Shown here one piece after another: positions 25,489 through 32,816 of a stretch of DNA of 32,816 bases. The stretch lies in assembly GCF_946184425.1 (NCBI RefSeq), contig NZ_CAMHFP010000023.1, positions 1 to 32,816 of the forward strand. Reading direction: 5' to 3'. A program made the position numbers and the translations under genes. The notes beneath the pieces were generated by a model. That model did no database searches. It was not told the origin of the DNA and worked only from the letters and a program-made list of their open reading frames with translations. The stretch's first letter is position 1. Each line of letters starts with the position of its first letter. The stretch comes from an uncultured Methanobrevibacter sp. (GTDB taxonomy: Archaea > Methanobacteriota > Methanobacteria > Methanobacteriales > Methanobacteriaceae).

Positions 25489-25899
25489 CTAACCTATATG
25501 GCAAAAACTGCAGCATTCGCAAGTTGGTTCAAAATAATTATCATCCGGGACAACAATAGCTTTCTGCAAAAATACCGTTACATTAAATTTTGATTCATAC
25601 TCCGTACTTACCTCTTTAGTTATTGGAGATAAACCCCTGTAATATACCGGCCTATAACCTGTTTGTGAAATATTGAAATACAACTTTTCGCCGTTTTGGA
25701 ATTTGGTAAAATACCTTTCCAAATCTTTAGTTTGTTTTGGAGTAAGGGAAAATCTTATACCCATAGTATCGTCAGCTCTTTGTTTTATTCCTACATTATT
25801 AATACCAACAGCTAAAATATCATCTTCACCTTTAACAAAAACAATAGAATCTTCTAAAATTACATCATTATCTATAGCAACATCATTTAAATTTGTCAT
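25489..25899 (-). CDS. Unknown protein with a CxCCxxC metal-binding-like tail
   Basis: 136 aa from ATG 25899, chosen because a perfect GGAGGT (25906-25911) lies six bases upstream; an in-frame ATG at 25929 is upstream of that site. The body is beta-strand-rich with no membrane segment. The last ten residues hold four cysteines (C127, C129, C130, C133) and a His (CECCSFCHIG), suitable for zinc or iron-sulfur binding or for selective redox chemistry. Apparently monocistronic. No family recognised. Confidence 0.62.
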   Translation of the reverse strand: MTNLNDVAIDNDVILEDSIVFVKGEDDILAVGINNVGIKQRADDTMGIRFSLTPKQTKDLERYFTKFQNGEKLYFNISQTGYRPVYYRGLSPITKEVSTEYESKFNVTVFLQKAIVVPDDNYFEPTCECCSFCHIG

Positions 25900-26012
25900 G
25901 ATGATACCTCCAAAATAATTTAGTTTCATTAATTATTTAATAAATATATCTAAAAATAGTAGTTAATAAATTAAGCAGTGATGAAAAAGTTACTTGAAAA
26001 ATAGATTTGAAA

Positions 26013-26033
26013 GAAGATTATTAAATAATCTTC
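26013..26033 (-). terminator. Hairpin after the L37e gene
   Basis: A perfect inverted repeat with 10-base arms around a single A (GAAGATTATT/AATAATCTTC), 17 bases beyond the rpl37e stop and followed on the minus strand by a short T-rich stretch. Probable terminator or 3'-end stabiliser for the lsm-rpl37e transcript. Confidence 0.45.
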
Positions 26034-26049
26034 AGAAATATTTACCAAC

Positions 26050-26238
26050 CTATACTAATCTTTGTCTAGTAGTTGGTTTTTTATTTTGCCAGCTGTACCT
26101 TCTGAGTTTTTTGGATTTACCGAATCCGCAAGAAGCACAAACTTTTTTACGTATGTGATAAGTGTTTCTACCACATCTTCTACATCTGATATGGGTCTTT
26201 TTATTCTTTTTACCCATTGATGGAGTTCCCTTTGACAT
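26050..26238 (-). CDS. rpl37e: 50S ribosomal protein L37e
   Basis: 62 aa, strongly basic, with the zinc ribbon C19-x2-C22 ([10 protein letters not shown]) and C34-x2-C37 (CASCGFG), and the L37e ending [12 protein letters not shown] large-subunit protein binding 23S rRNA. A strong GGGAGGTG ribosome-binding site precedes ATG 26238. It lies 60 bases downstream of the lsm gene, an order widely conserved in archaea, so the two form an operon. Confidence 0.96.
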   Translation of the reverse strand: MSKGTPSMGKKNKKTHIRCRRCGRNTYHIRKKVCASCGFGKSKKLRRYSWQNKKPTTRQRLV

Positions 26239-26298
26239 TGATACACCTCCCTAAGTTATCGTTGAAAATATAATCTCGAAATAAGTATTGAATAATAT

Positions 26299-26845
<547 letters not shown>

Positions 26846-27352
26846 ATGAAATTCGATAAAGACACCTACATCAAATTAATTACTTATATTTTATCTAAAT
26901 GTTATAATAAGCCCAATTTAGGAAAAACGGTACTTTGTACCCTATTATATTTCATTGATTTTAATTATTATGAACTATACGGCAAATTACTTACAAAAGA
27001 AACATACATAAAATCAAGAAAGGGGATCAAACCCCAACACTTCAATGACATAACACAGGAATTAATTGACAAAAACCAGCTTTTTTTAAGAAAGGAACCA
27101 TATTACAACAGAATACTCCACAGATACTATCTAACAATAATTCCACAAGCAAAGTTCAGCGAAAAAGAACAGGAAATAATAGATTTAAGCATCAATAACT
27201 TAAGCAATCACAATGCATCATCGATTGCCAAATACACAAGAAACGATCCACCATTTAATATTGCCCATTTAGGAGAAAAAATAGACTGCAGATACGTATT
27301 TTCAAGAAACAATAATTATTCCATGAGAAAAATTAAACTTAAAAATAAATAA
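26846..27352 (+). CDS. Lone Panacea (SocA/DUF4065)-like protein
   Basis: 168 aa, soluble, basic. GKTVLCTLLYFIDFNYYELYGK (about 26-47) matches the core helix of Panacea/SocA-domain proteins. It is followed by the usual KxRxGIKPQHFNDI segment and, near the end, DPPFNIAHLGEKIDCRYVFSR (about 136-156), like the conserved D-P-x4-G-x-I region. Panacea proteins neutralise diverse toxins in toxin-antitoxin pairs, or act as adaptors for proteolysis. No toxin-sized gene lies immediately upstream or downstream: the next gene is a conserved PUA protein 55 bases away. It may therefore be an orphan antitoxin or serve a housekeeping role. Ribosome-binding site weak. Confidence 0.62.
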   Translation: MKFDKDTYIKLITYILSKCYNKPNLGKTVLCTLLYFIDFNYYELYGKLLTKETYIKSRKGIKPQHFNDITQELIDKNQLFLRKEPYYNRILHRYYLTIIPQAKFSEKEQEIIDLSINNLSNHNASSIAKYTRNDPPFNIAHLGEKIDCRYVFSRNNNYSMRKIKLKNK

Positions 27353-27407
27353 ATTTATTTATTTGAATTTATAAATATTATTCATTAAAATATTATAGGC
27401 AAAAAAC

Positions 27408-27890
27408 ATGAGCATAAAAGTCAAAAAAAGAAATTTCTTAAAAAAGAAAAAAATTAAAGAAATAAAAACTGAATTGGGAGAATATGGGGACATACTCCAA
27501 AACAAAAAAAATGTTGAAATTCTAGAAGCAGAACCAAATTCATTTATTTTAGTGGATGGAGAACCTTATATCATAATAATTGATGATAAACCATTTCCAA
27601 CACTTAAGGCAGCTCTTGCAAATCAAATAGAAAGTAAAAAAGTAACTGTGGATATGGGTGCTATCAGATTTGTAAGCAACGGTGCTGACATCATGAGTCC
27701 TGGAATCGTAGCTGCAGATGATGGAATTGAAAAAGGTGATATTGTTTTAATCATTGATGAAACACATGGAAAACCCCTGGCAATTGGAGTAAGTCTTATA
27801 ACTGGTGAAGAAATGGTTGAAAACGATTCCGGAAAAGCTGTTGAAACAAAACATTATGTTGGCGATGACATTTGGAACTTTGAATTATAA
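27408..27890 (+). CDS. Pre-PUA/PUA domain RNA-binding protein (Tma20/MCT-1-like)
   Basis: 160 aa. A Lys-rich N-terminus and pre-PUA module (1-74) is followed by a PUA domain (about 77-150) with VTVDMGAIRFVSNGADIMSPGIV and KGDIVLIIDETHGKPLAIGVS, the signature of the archaeal COG2016 family related to eukaryotic MCT-1/Tma20, which act at ribosomes and tRNA in initiation or recycling. The arfB gene begins 9 bases after the stop, with GGTGAT between, so they are co-transcribed. Confidence 0.88.
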   Translation: MSIKVKKRNFLKKKKIKEIKTELGEYGDILQNKKNVEILEAEPNSFILVDGEPYIIIIDDKPFPTLKAALANQIESKKVTVDMGAIRFVSNGADIMSPGIVAADDGIEKGDIVLIIDETHGKPLAIGVSLITGEEMVENDSGKAVETKHYVGDDIWNFEL

Positions 27891-27899
27891 GGTGATAAC

Positions 27900-28592
27900 A
27901 TGGCAGAATTAAGATATCGCGCAGGAAAAATTAAAGACCCCGGAGTTCACAAAATCGGAATAATCGCTCTTGGGTCACACTTGGAAAACCACGGCCCTGC
28001 ATTGCCAATAGATACTGATGCAAAAATCGGAGCACACATTGCATTTCAATCAGCCCTGGAAACAGGAGCCAAATTTTTAGGAATAATATTTCCCGCTTAT
28101 GAATTAGATGAAATAGACCATGGAGTTCATGTTTCTCTTGAAGAACTGAAAGAAAATGTCATTACTACACTTAACTCTGCTAAAAAATTCTTAAACATAG
28201 AAAAAGTAGTTATTGTGAATGCTCATGGAGGCAATATTCCACTTATGGCAGAGTTATGGGACATTGAAGATAAAACAGATTTAGCAATCGTATTCAACAA
28301 TAAGGTAATTTCATCAGAAGGTCCTCACGGAGGCAGTGGTGAATTGTCAATGGCTAAAGTTTTAGGTATTCTAAATGAAGATGAAATCAAAAACCAAGCA
28401 AATGTTGATGAATACGAAGAGGTTGGACTTTACGGATTTAAAAAGGCTCGTGAAAATGATCCAAACATCGAAGAAGGAGCAAGAGATGTTGAAGAAAACG
28501 GAGTATATGTGGATGAAGTTTACGGGCAAAGATTATTCAGTTTAGCAATCAATTCCGTTTTATTAGATGTTGAAAAATTATTAGATTTTTAA
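27900..28592 (+). CDS. arfB: ArfB, 2-amino-5-formylamino-6-ribosylaminopyrimidinone 5'-phosphate deformylase
   Basis: 230 aa of the creatininase-like amidohydrolase fold. It removes the formyl group from the product of archaeal GTP cyclohydrolase III, the second step toward riboflavin and coenzyme F420. Metal ligands are visible: E29 and H31 in GSHLENHGP, D38/D40 in LPIDTD, H109 in VNAHGGN, and E148 in GPHGGSGELS. The strong GGTGAT lies just before ATG 27900. Downstream a T/A-rich stretch separates it from the convergent Ser-rich gene. Confidence 0.92.
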   Translation: MAELRYRAGKIKDPGVHKIGIIALGSHLENHGPALPIDTDAKIGAHIAFQSALETGAKFLGIIFPAYELDEIDHGVHVSLEELKENVITTLNSAKKFLNIEKVVIVNAHGGNIPLMAELWDIEDKTDLAIVFNNKVISSEGPHGGSGELSMAKVLGILNEDEIKNQANVDEYEEVGLYGFKKARENDPNIEEGARDVEENGVYVDEVYGQRLFSLAINSVLLDVEKLLDF

Positions 28593-28613
28593 AAAAAAAG
28601 AAAAATAAAGTGA

Positions 28614-29042
28614 TTAAGAAGTATTTGGTCCGGAACCAGAACTACTACTACTTGATTGAGAAGAACTAGAACTATCAGTAGTTGTTTCAACATTTGAAGA
28701 ACTAGAACTACTACTTGATTGAGAAGAACTAGAATCTGAACCAGATGATGAACTGGATGAATCACTAGAGTGACCTGAATTATCAGAAGTAGTTTCTACA
28801 GAATGACTGTCACCAGATGACTGACTTGAATAATCATAATCATGATATGAAGTATCACCATAACTTTCACCGGTATTTCCCTGTTCAACAAAAGAAGACA
28901 GATTATCTAAAATATTTCCATCTTCACTATTATTTGGTAAAATGGATATCTGTCCGGTCATAGCTCCAAAAACACTTGCTAAACAAAAAGCAACAATTGC
29001 AACTATAAATATTACTAATACTGTAGCAGATCTACTTGACAA
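28614..29042 (-). CDS. Ser-rich, N-terminally anchored surface protein
   Basis: 142 aa from TTG 29042. The GGTG before it (29049-29052) is a good ribosome-binding site, whereas the longer frame would start inside that site at GTG 29051. Residues 7-28 form a membrane anchor (ATVLVIFIVAIVAFCLASVF). The remaining 110 residues are low-complexity Ser/Asp/Thr with Ser runs, as in secreted or O-glycosylated wall-spanning proteins. DNA in the tail repeats units such as ACTACTTGATTGAGAAGAA, so slippage or recombination may change its length. No enzyme domain. Probably extends through the pseudomurein wall (inference). Confidence 0.6.
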   Translation of the reverse strand: MSSRSATVLVIFIVAIVAFCLASVFGAMTGQISILPNNSEDGNILDNLSSFVEQGNTGESYGDTSYHDYDYSSQSSGDSHSVETTSDNSGHSSDSSSSSSGSDSSSSQSSSSSSSSNVETTTDSSSSSQSSSSSSGSGPNTS

Positions 29043-29109
29043 TATTAACACCTTGTAAAATTAATTAACTATAATATGTTTAATTAATTATATAAATATA
29101 TAGGATATT

Positions 29110-29709
29110 ATGAAAACAATAAAAAAAGCGGTTCAATGTGAAATAAACGTAAAGAAATCTCAATTTATTTGCTCATTATTTCCAACTAAAACAAAAAAGG
29201 AATCAAAGGAGATTATTCAAAAATTAAATAATCAGTATAGCGATGCCACTCATAACTGCACCGCATATATCGTAAGTGATGGAGAAGGCTTTGACGATGA
29301 TGGTGAACCTGGCGGAACTGCTGGAAAACCAATGATTAACGTTTTAAGAAAAAATGAACTTCACAATATTACTGCTGTTGTCACAAGATACTTTGGAGGC
29401 ATCAAATTAGGTGCAGGAGGACTTGTAAGAGCATATTCCAAATCTGTGATGGAAGCCATTAGTGAAGCTGAAATCGTTGAAATTGAAGAATATGCCGTCT
29501 ATAAAATCACTTTCGAATATGGGGATATTAAAGCCGCTGACAGGGAGGTTAGAAACAATCAGTTAACAGCAATTGACAAGGAGTATAGCGACAAAGTTAG
29601 CTATGACATTGTATCTAAAGACAAAAGAGACATTGAAAAAATATTCGAAAAATATTCCGGAAAAATTAGCGTGGAATACAAAAATAAACAATTTTTAGAA
29701 AAAATATAA
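29110..29709 (+). CDS. IMPACT/YigZ family protein (UPF0029)
   Basis: 199 aa. The N-terminal IMPACT domain has DATHNCTAYIVSDG (about 45-58), DDDGEPGGTAGKPM (about 61-74) and RYFGGIKLGAGGLVRAYS (about 97-114), all diagnostic. The C-terminal part (about 135-199) is the ferredoxin-like DUF1949 domain. Eukaryotic IMPACT modulates translation through GCN1; bacterial YigZ is of unclear function. Convergent with the rubredoxin genes, with an 18-base gap. Confidence 0.9.
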   Translation: MKTIKKAVQCEINVKKSQFICSLFPTKTKKESKEIIQKLNNQYSDATHNCTAYIVSDGEGFDDDGEPGGTAGKPMINVLRKNELHNITAVVTRYFGGIKLGAGGLVRAYSKSVMEAISEAEIVEIEEYAVYKITFEYGDIKAADREVRNNQLTAIDKEYSDKVSYDIVSKDKRDIEKIFEKYSGKISVEYKNKQFLEKI

Positions 29710-29727
29710 AAAAAGAAATGAAGAAAC

Positions 29728-29838
29728 TTATTGTTCTTCAAAGTTTTCAGGACCTACACCGCACATTGGGCAGGTGAAGTCTTCTGGTAATTCATCTGCT
29801 TCGTGAACATATCCGCATACTTTGCAAACAAAAGCCAT
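29728..29838 (-). CDS. Mini-rubredoxin 1, 36 aa
   Basis: Short gene with start ATG 29838 after a GGAGG ribosome-binding site (29847-29851). C5-x2-C8 (CKVCGY) and C23-x2-C26 (CPMCGV) give the Fe(Cys)4 site, with ELPEDFTCP between. It lacks the ~15-residue middle loop of classical rubredoxin, so it resembles the C-terminal rubredoxin-like domain of rubrerythrin. Cytosolic one-electron carrier, likely in peroxide/oxygen defence. It starts 13 bases after the stop of mini-rubredoxin 2, forming a pair. Confidence 0.85.
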   Translation of the reverse strand: MAFVCKVCGYVHEADELPEDFTCPMCGVGPENFEEQ

Positions 29839-29851
29839 ATTATTTTCCTCC

Positions 29852-29971
29852 TTATTCTACTTTTTCAAACATGTCTGCAGCAGCGCCGCACATAGGACAT
29901 TTGTAGTCTTCAGGGAGTTCTTCAAATTCGTCAGTTACAAATCCGCAAATTTTACATTTAAATTTTGCCAT
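29852..29971 (-). CDS. Mini-rubredoxin 2, 39 aa
   Basis: ATG 29971 with GGAG about 10 bases upstream. C6-x2-C9 (CKICGF) and C25-x2-C28 (CPMCGA), with EELPEDYKCPMCG typical of rubrerythrin-type rubredoxin domains, and the rubredoxin ending FEKVE. Like its neighbour it lacks the classical middle loop. Close similarity to mini-rubredoxin 1 and the same order point to a tandem duplication. Confidence 0.87.
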   Translation of the reverse strand: MAKFKCKICGFVTDEFEELPEDYKCPMCGAAADMFEKVE

Positions 29972-30072
29972 AATAACAATCTCCTAATTTTATTAATTTT
30001 TCATTAAATTCTATAGTATTTAAACTTTTATAATTTAATTATTATTATCTTTCAAGTTAGTAATATATAAAA

Positions 30073-30234
30073 TTATTCAACTTTTTGAAACATTGCCTTA
30101 GCCATTCTACATTTAGGGCATTTAAAAGAAGAGGGCAAATCATCAAATTTAGTTCCCGCTGGAATATTTAATCCTTCTTCAATGTTATCCTCATCAAAAA
30201 CATATCCGCAAATTTTGCATTTATATAAAGCCAT
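30073..30234 (-). CDS. Classical-length rubredoxin, 53 aa
   Basis: ATG 30234 preceded by a GGAG-type site. C6-x2-C9 (CKICGY) and C39-x2-C42 (FKCPKC), with the full middle segment GLNIPAGTKFDDLP as in canonical rubredoxin and the end FQKVE. One oddity: the Gly normally after the last Cys is Arg (CPKCR), which may shift the redox potential. It lies 101 bases upstream of mini-rubredoxin 2; the spacer contains a T-rich stretch, so it may be transcribed separately. Confidence 0.87.
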   Translation of the reverse strand: MALYKCKICGYVFDEDNIEEGLNIPAGTKFDDLPSSFKCPKCRMAKAMFQKVE

Positions 30235-30285
30235 AATATAATCTCCTTTAAAAATACATTATTCTAAATATCCCCATTTCATAAA

Positions 30286-31149
30286 CTAGAATCTGTTTGG
30301 AACCTTCAAATGGTCTGGAAGAGGTTTGATACGAGCAGGTGTTCCTATAGCCAAATAAAATGGAGGGACACTATGAATTACAATAGCTCCTGCAGCAACA
30401 ATTGCACCTTCCCCAATCTCAACATTAGATAGGAATGTAGTATTTCCACCAATAGAAGCACCTCGCCTAACTTTGGGTCCTTGAAGATCATAGTTAATCC
30501 TTACAGGATATTTATCATTAGTAAAACAAGCACAAGGTCCAATAAATACATTATCTTCAATAATTGAATTAGTAGGAATATACACATTGGATTGAATGCT
30601 AACATCATTTCCAATGATTACATCACCCTCAATAACAGTATTGGTACCTATCAAAACATCATCACCAATATTAGTATTTTCACGGATGACCACGTTATGA
30701 CCTGTTCTGAAATTATCCCCAATGACCACATCATTATAAATAATGGAATTAGACCTGATAGTGTAATTATTACCTATTACAGGAGGTTTTGAATTTGGAG
30801 AATATTTCACACCAAACTGAATATTTTGATCAGCCGGAAACTTCAATTCAGGTTTAGAATAATCCTCTTGTATAGACTCTCTTTTAATAACGGCAGGCCG
30901 TTCATAGACAATTTCTGCACTTTCCTGTCTTTGAGGAGGATTGTAAAAATTCTCTTCTTGTTGATAAACTGGCCTTTGATACTCAATGTCAGGAGTTTGC
31001 CTGTAAATCTGCTCTTCTCTAGACATATGGACTACATGAGGTTGCCTTTCTTCATGAGAGTAATAATGATGATTATCCTTGAGTTGTTCATAAGGTTTTC
31101 CTCTATTCTTTGATTGTTTATCATCAAGAGATTGTGAAAATCTAACCAT
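30286..31149 (-). CDS. Left-handed beta-helix sugar N-acetyltransferase with disordered N-terminal extension
   Basis: 287 aa. Residues 124-270 are hexapeptide repeats of the I/V-G-x4 kind. [15 protein letters not shown] and [22 protein letters not shown] are typical of WbpD/WlbB-type acetyl-CoA:UDP-3-aminosugar N-acetyltransferases, which prepare sugars for surface glycans. Residues 1-110 are unlike the family: polar, rich in Gln, Glu, Tyr, Arg and Pro, with repeated E-x-YxRP/Q pieces, probably disordered. ATG 31149 follows AAAGG, and a palindromic GTATATATAC lies about 65 bases up as a TATA candidate. No other glycan-synthesis gene is adjacent. Confidence 0.72.
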   Translation of the reverse strand: MVRFSQSLDDKQSKNRGKPYEQLKDNHHYYSHEERQPHVVHMSREEQIYRQTPDIEYQRPVYQQEENFYNPPQRQESAEIVYERPAVIKRESIQEDYSKPELKFPADQNIQFGVKYSPNSKPPVIGNNYTIRSNSIIYNDVVIGDNFRTGHNVVIRENTNIGDDVLIGTNTVIEGDVIIGNDVSIQSNVYIPTNSIIEDNVFIGPCACFTNDKYPVRINYDLQGPKVRRGASIGGNTTFLSNVEIGEGAIVAAGAIVIHSVPPFYLAIGTPARIKPLPDHLKVPNRF

Positions 31150-31347
31150 ATTATCGGACCTTTTGTTAATTATATTTAATTTGTTAGTGAATTAATTTAT
31201 GTAGTTAATAAGTATATATACTAAATGGTTCAAGTTGTGGTTTTTTGTAAATTTTGAATTGCCAGTGAAAAATCCAAAATCAATTTTTGCATTTACTTTA
31301 GACCAAATACTAAAATGATAGAAAGAAAGCAGAACTAACTCCACTCC

Positions 31348-31974
31348 CTAAATATTTTCCTTTATAATATATCCCAGATATACTCCAAAATAAGCTGCAA
31401 CCGGAATCAATAGCATAAACAATATTATTTTAAATATGAAACTTAAATCCACAGAATGAGAGAAATTTGAAGCTGCAGGCTGATATGAACTTCTGTATAT
31501 TGAAGAACCTCCTAACGATGAAAAAGCAGAACTTACAGCAGACAATATCCCCATCAAAAATGTAAATATTAATCCAATTCCACATAGAACGACTGCAAAT
31601 ATATTTCCAAGATACATCGAAAAATTTGGTAAAACATATGATTTATCTATGCATCCCACATACCCGACAAATATTCCTCCAAAAAATACTGAAAATACTA
31701 TAGTCAACAAAATATAGGTTACCAGGTCAATTGAACCGTTTGCCATGAATGAAGACCATACGATTGATCCCACAAACAGGAATACTCCAAAAATTACTAA
31801 TGAAAAAACAATAACTGAATAATTGACCTTTTGATTTAAAGTGTTAAAAAATCCAGACTGTGAATTTAAAGTTTCTGAATTATTTCTTGATAAACGGTAT
31901 CCGCATTCCGTACAGAATTCAGCATCATCACTAAGTTCACATCCACAATTGGGACAGTGTTTTATGATTGTCAT
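31348..31974 (-). CDS. Zinc-ribbon membrane protein
   Basis: 208 aa from ATG 31974, preceded by GGAGG (31984-31988). The N-terminal zinc ribbon has CPNCGCELSDDAEFCTECG (about 7-25). After a polar linker come four membrane helices (about 52-77, 83-107, 117-147 and 172-200), with a Ser-rich loop before the last. Proteins of this layout are numerous in Methanobrevibacter and lack a known function. The upstream spacer to the next gene (31975-32055) carries only the ribosome-binding site and AT-rich DNA. Confidence 0.68.
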   Translation of the reverse strand: MTIIKHCPNCGCELSDDAEFCTECGYRLSRNNSETLNSQSGFFNTLNQKVNYSVIVFSLVIFGVFLFVGSIVWSSFMANGSIDLVTYILLTIVFSVFFGGIFVGYVGCIDKSYVLPNFSMYLGNIFAVVLCGIGLIFTFLMGILSAVSSAFSSLGGSSIYRSSYQPAASNFSHSVDLSFIFKIILFMLLIPVAAYFGVYLGYIIKENI

Positions 31975-32055
31975 CAAATAAAACCTCCTTTGTTAATAAT
32001 TTATGAATAAGATACATAAATATTATCGTACAAAGAAAATAAAAAAAGAAAGGAA

Positions 32056-32816
32056 TTAAATAATTGACAATACCATCATCAAAATGGCGAATAAAACCAT
32101 TAATAGGCCAGATAAACCATCATTTTGTGAATTAATAGTTATTGTAGAATTATTTAAATTAGATATGCTTCCTAAATCAGTTGAATTAGTTCCAACCACA
32201 CTACTTACAGTATTATAAGCAATATCTCCAAAATCAAATGAAATTTGGAAATCTGAACTAGAATAAGTATTATCCATATCATTGCAGCTTGAACTACCCA
32301 TAGCACTAAATGAAGCACCTAAAACAAAGCATTTAGGGTATGATTTATTTGAATAACATAAATAATCCAAGTAATAATGAAGGAATTCATCTGATTCGTT
32401 CCAAGTATAATTAGAACAATTACCGTAATTATTTAAATAATAGATTACTAAAAATTTGAGATAATCTGTTTCGTTATGAGTTAAATTATAATCCTCAAAT
32501 GATGAAACAACTGAATCATAGATTTTTAAATATGTTTCATAACTTTCATCACTTTCATTAAATGTATAATTTTCAGAATTATTCAAATAGGACGGATATC
32601 CTGTGAGGAATCCTTCACTTTCAGTCCAGTTTTCATCAGCAGCACTTCCAAATTTATCCAAATAAGATATAATCTTATATCTTAAATATTCAAAGTCACT
32701 GATTTCCTCATAGTCATCAAAATCATCATCATCTAACTCATCATCAAACCCAGAATCATCCTCAAAATCATCATCATCTAACTCATCATCAAACCCAGAA
32801 TCATCCTCAAAATCAT
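32056..32816 (-). CDS. Sequon-rich, C-terminally anchored surface protein (5' end off the window)
   Basis: The frame stays open past the TTG at 32661 to the right edge, so at least 252 residues are encoded and the start is missing. The outermost part is Asp/Glu-rich repeats (15-residue unit DFEDDSGFDDELDDD), then DYEEISDFEYLRYK, then a middle region with at least a dozen N-x-S/T sites (e.g. NYTFNESDES, NLTHNETD, NCSNYTWNESD). Four to five cysteines occur in this region. The end, LSGLLMVLFAILMMVLSII, is a hydrophobic C-terminal anchor. This fits an N-glycosylated exported protein fixed to the membrane. Its signal peptide is not visible here. Function unknown. Confidence 0.65.
   Translation of the reverse strand, partial: DFEDDSGFDDELDDDDFEDDSGFDDELDDDDFDDYEEISDFEYLRYKIISYLDKFGSAADENWTESEGFLTGYPSYLNNSENYTFNESDESYETYLKIYDSVVSSFEDYNLTHNETDYLKFLVIYYLNNYGNCSNYTWNESDEFLHYYLDYLCYSNKSYPKCFVLGASFSAMGSSSCNDMDNTYSSSDFQISFDFGDIAYNTVSSVVGTNSTDLGSISNLNNSTITINSQNDGLSGLLMVLFAILMMVLSII
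32717..32816. repeat. 45-bp tandem direct repeat coding for Asp-rich units
   Basis: The sequence starting TCAAAATCATCATCATCTAA recurs exactly every 45 bases (32717, 32762, 32807): two full copies and the beginning of a third cut by the window edge. The unit encodes 15 residues in the minus-strand protein. Exact identity points to recent expansion. Confidence 0.85.

Noticed and set aside
26846-27890. Toxin-antitoxin pair made of the Panacea-like gene and its downstream neighbour
   Set aside because: The neighbour is a conserved pre-PUA/PUA RNA-binding protein co-transcribed with arfB, not a toxin.
28640-28760. Short repeats resembling a CRISPR array
   Set aside because: They are in-frame Ser/Asp codon repeats within the Ser-rich protein gene, without spacers or regular repeat length.

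Overview
The window looks like a chromosome segment of a methanogenic archaeon of the order Methanobacteriales, most likely Methanobrevibacter or a close relative. The evidence is a very AT-rich sequence (about one third GC by eye), archaeal information genes (ribosomal protein L37e, LSm protein, pre-PUA/PUA RNA-binding protein, archaeal GatC), archaeal cofactor enzymes (phosphopantoate-beta-alanine ligase, ArfB deformylase, Dph6), a class III signal-peptide pilin with an EppA-like peptidase, TATA-box promoters, and Shine-Dalgarno sites of the GGTGA or GGAGG type. I see no rRNA, tRNA, CRISPR array, phage or intact insertion sequence. Most of the window is ordinary core chromosome.

Layout. 0.15-5.1 kb: TrmO-like tRNA methyltransferase, M42 aminopeptidase, a flavodoxin/ferredoxin fusion, and a two-gene unit of a HEAT/LRV-repeat protein with a YprB-type RNase H-fold nuclease. 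5.2-5.35 kb: a probable free-standing structured non-coding RNA with its own TATA box, four predicted stems and a T8 terminator. 5.4-7.1 kb: a membrane protein, the CoA-pathway ligase and a UPF0200 P-loop kinase. 7.1-10 kb: Dph6, a membrane protein, a class III pilin and its prepilin peptidase. 10-13.1 kb: CTP synthase, then a three-gene unit of a 55-aa coiled-coil protein, an esterase and a Cys-rich miniprotein.

13.2-18.2 kb: a compact minus-strand cluster gatC, ACT-domain protein, homoserine dehydrogenase, an aPGAM-family protein that may be the homoserine kinase, an iron-sulfur flavoprotein and a MATE exporter. 18.4-24.9 kb: DUF4013 membrane protein, asparagine synthetase, an internally duplicated DUF2798-like membrane protein, a possible transposase remnant, AzlD/AzlC exporter, MetX fused to two CBS domains, and RNase III, which is unusual in Archaea. 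25-28.6 kb: two small unknown proteins, L37e, LSm, a lone Panacea/SocA-like protein, the PUA protein and ArfB. 28.6-32.8 kb: surface and stress genes, namely a Ser-rich anchored protein, an IMPACT-family protein, three tandem tiny rubredoxin genes, a left-handed beta-helix acetyltransferase with a disordered head, a zinc-ribbon membrane protein, and the 3' part of an N-glycosylation-sequon-rich, C-terminally anchored protein whose Asp-rich 45-bp repeats run off the right edge.

How the genes fit together. Aspartate-family metabolism recurs: AsnB, GatC, homoserine dehydrogenase with an ACT regulator, the candidate homoserine kinase (threonine branch), MetX (methionine branch) and an AzlCD exporter of branched-chain amino acids and possibly methionine. 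A second theme is the cell surface: the pilin with its peptidase, the sugar acetyltransferase, and anchored Ser-rich, Asp-rich and sequon-rich proteins. The items I judge most worth checking are the 5.2-kb RNA, the pilin/peptidase locus, the assignment of the aPGAM-family gene to threonine synthesis, and the short genes at 12.95 and 29.7-30.2 kb, which length cut-offs easily miss.
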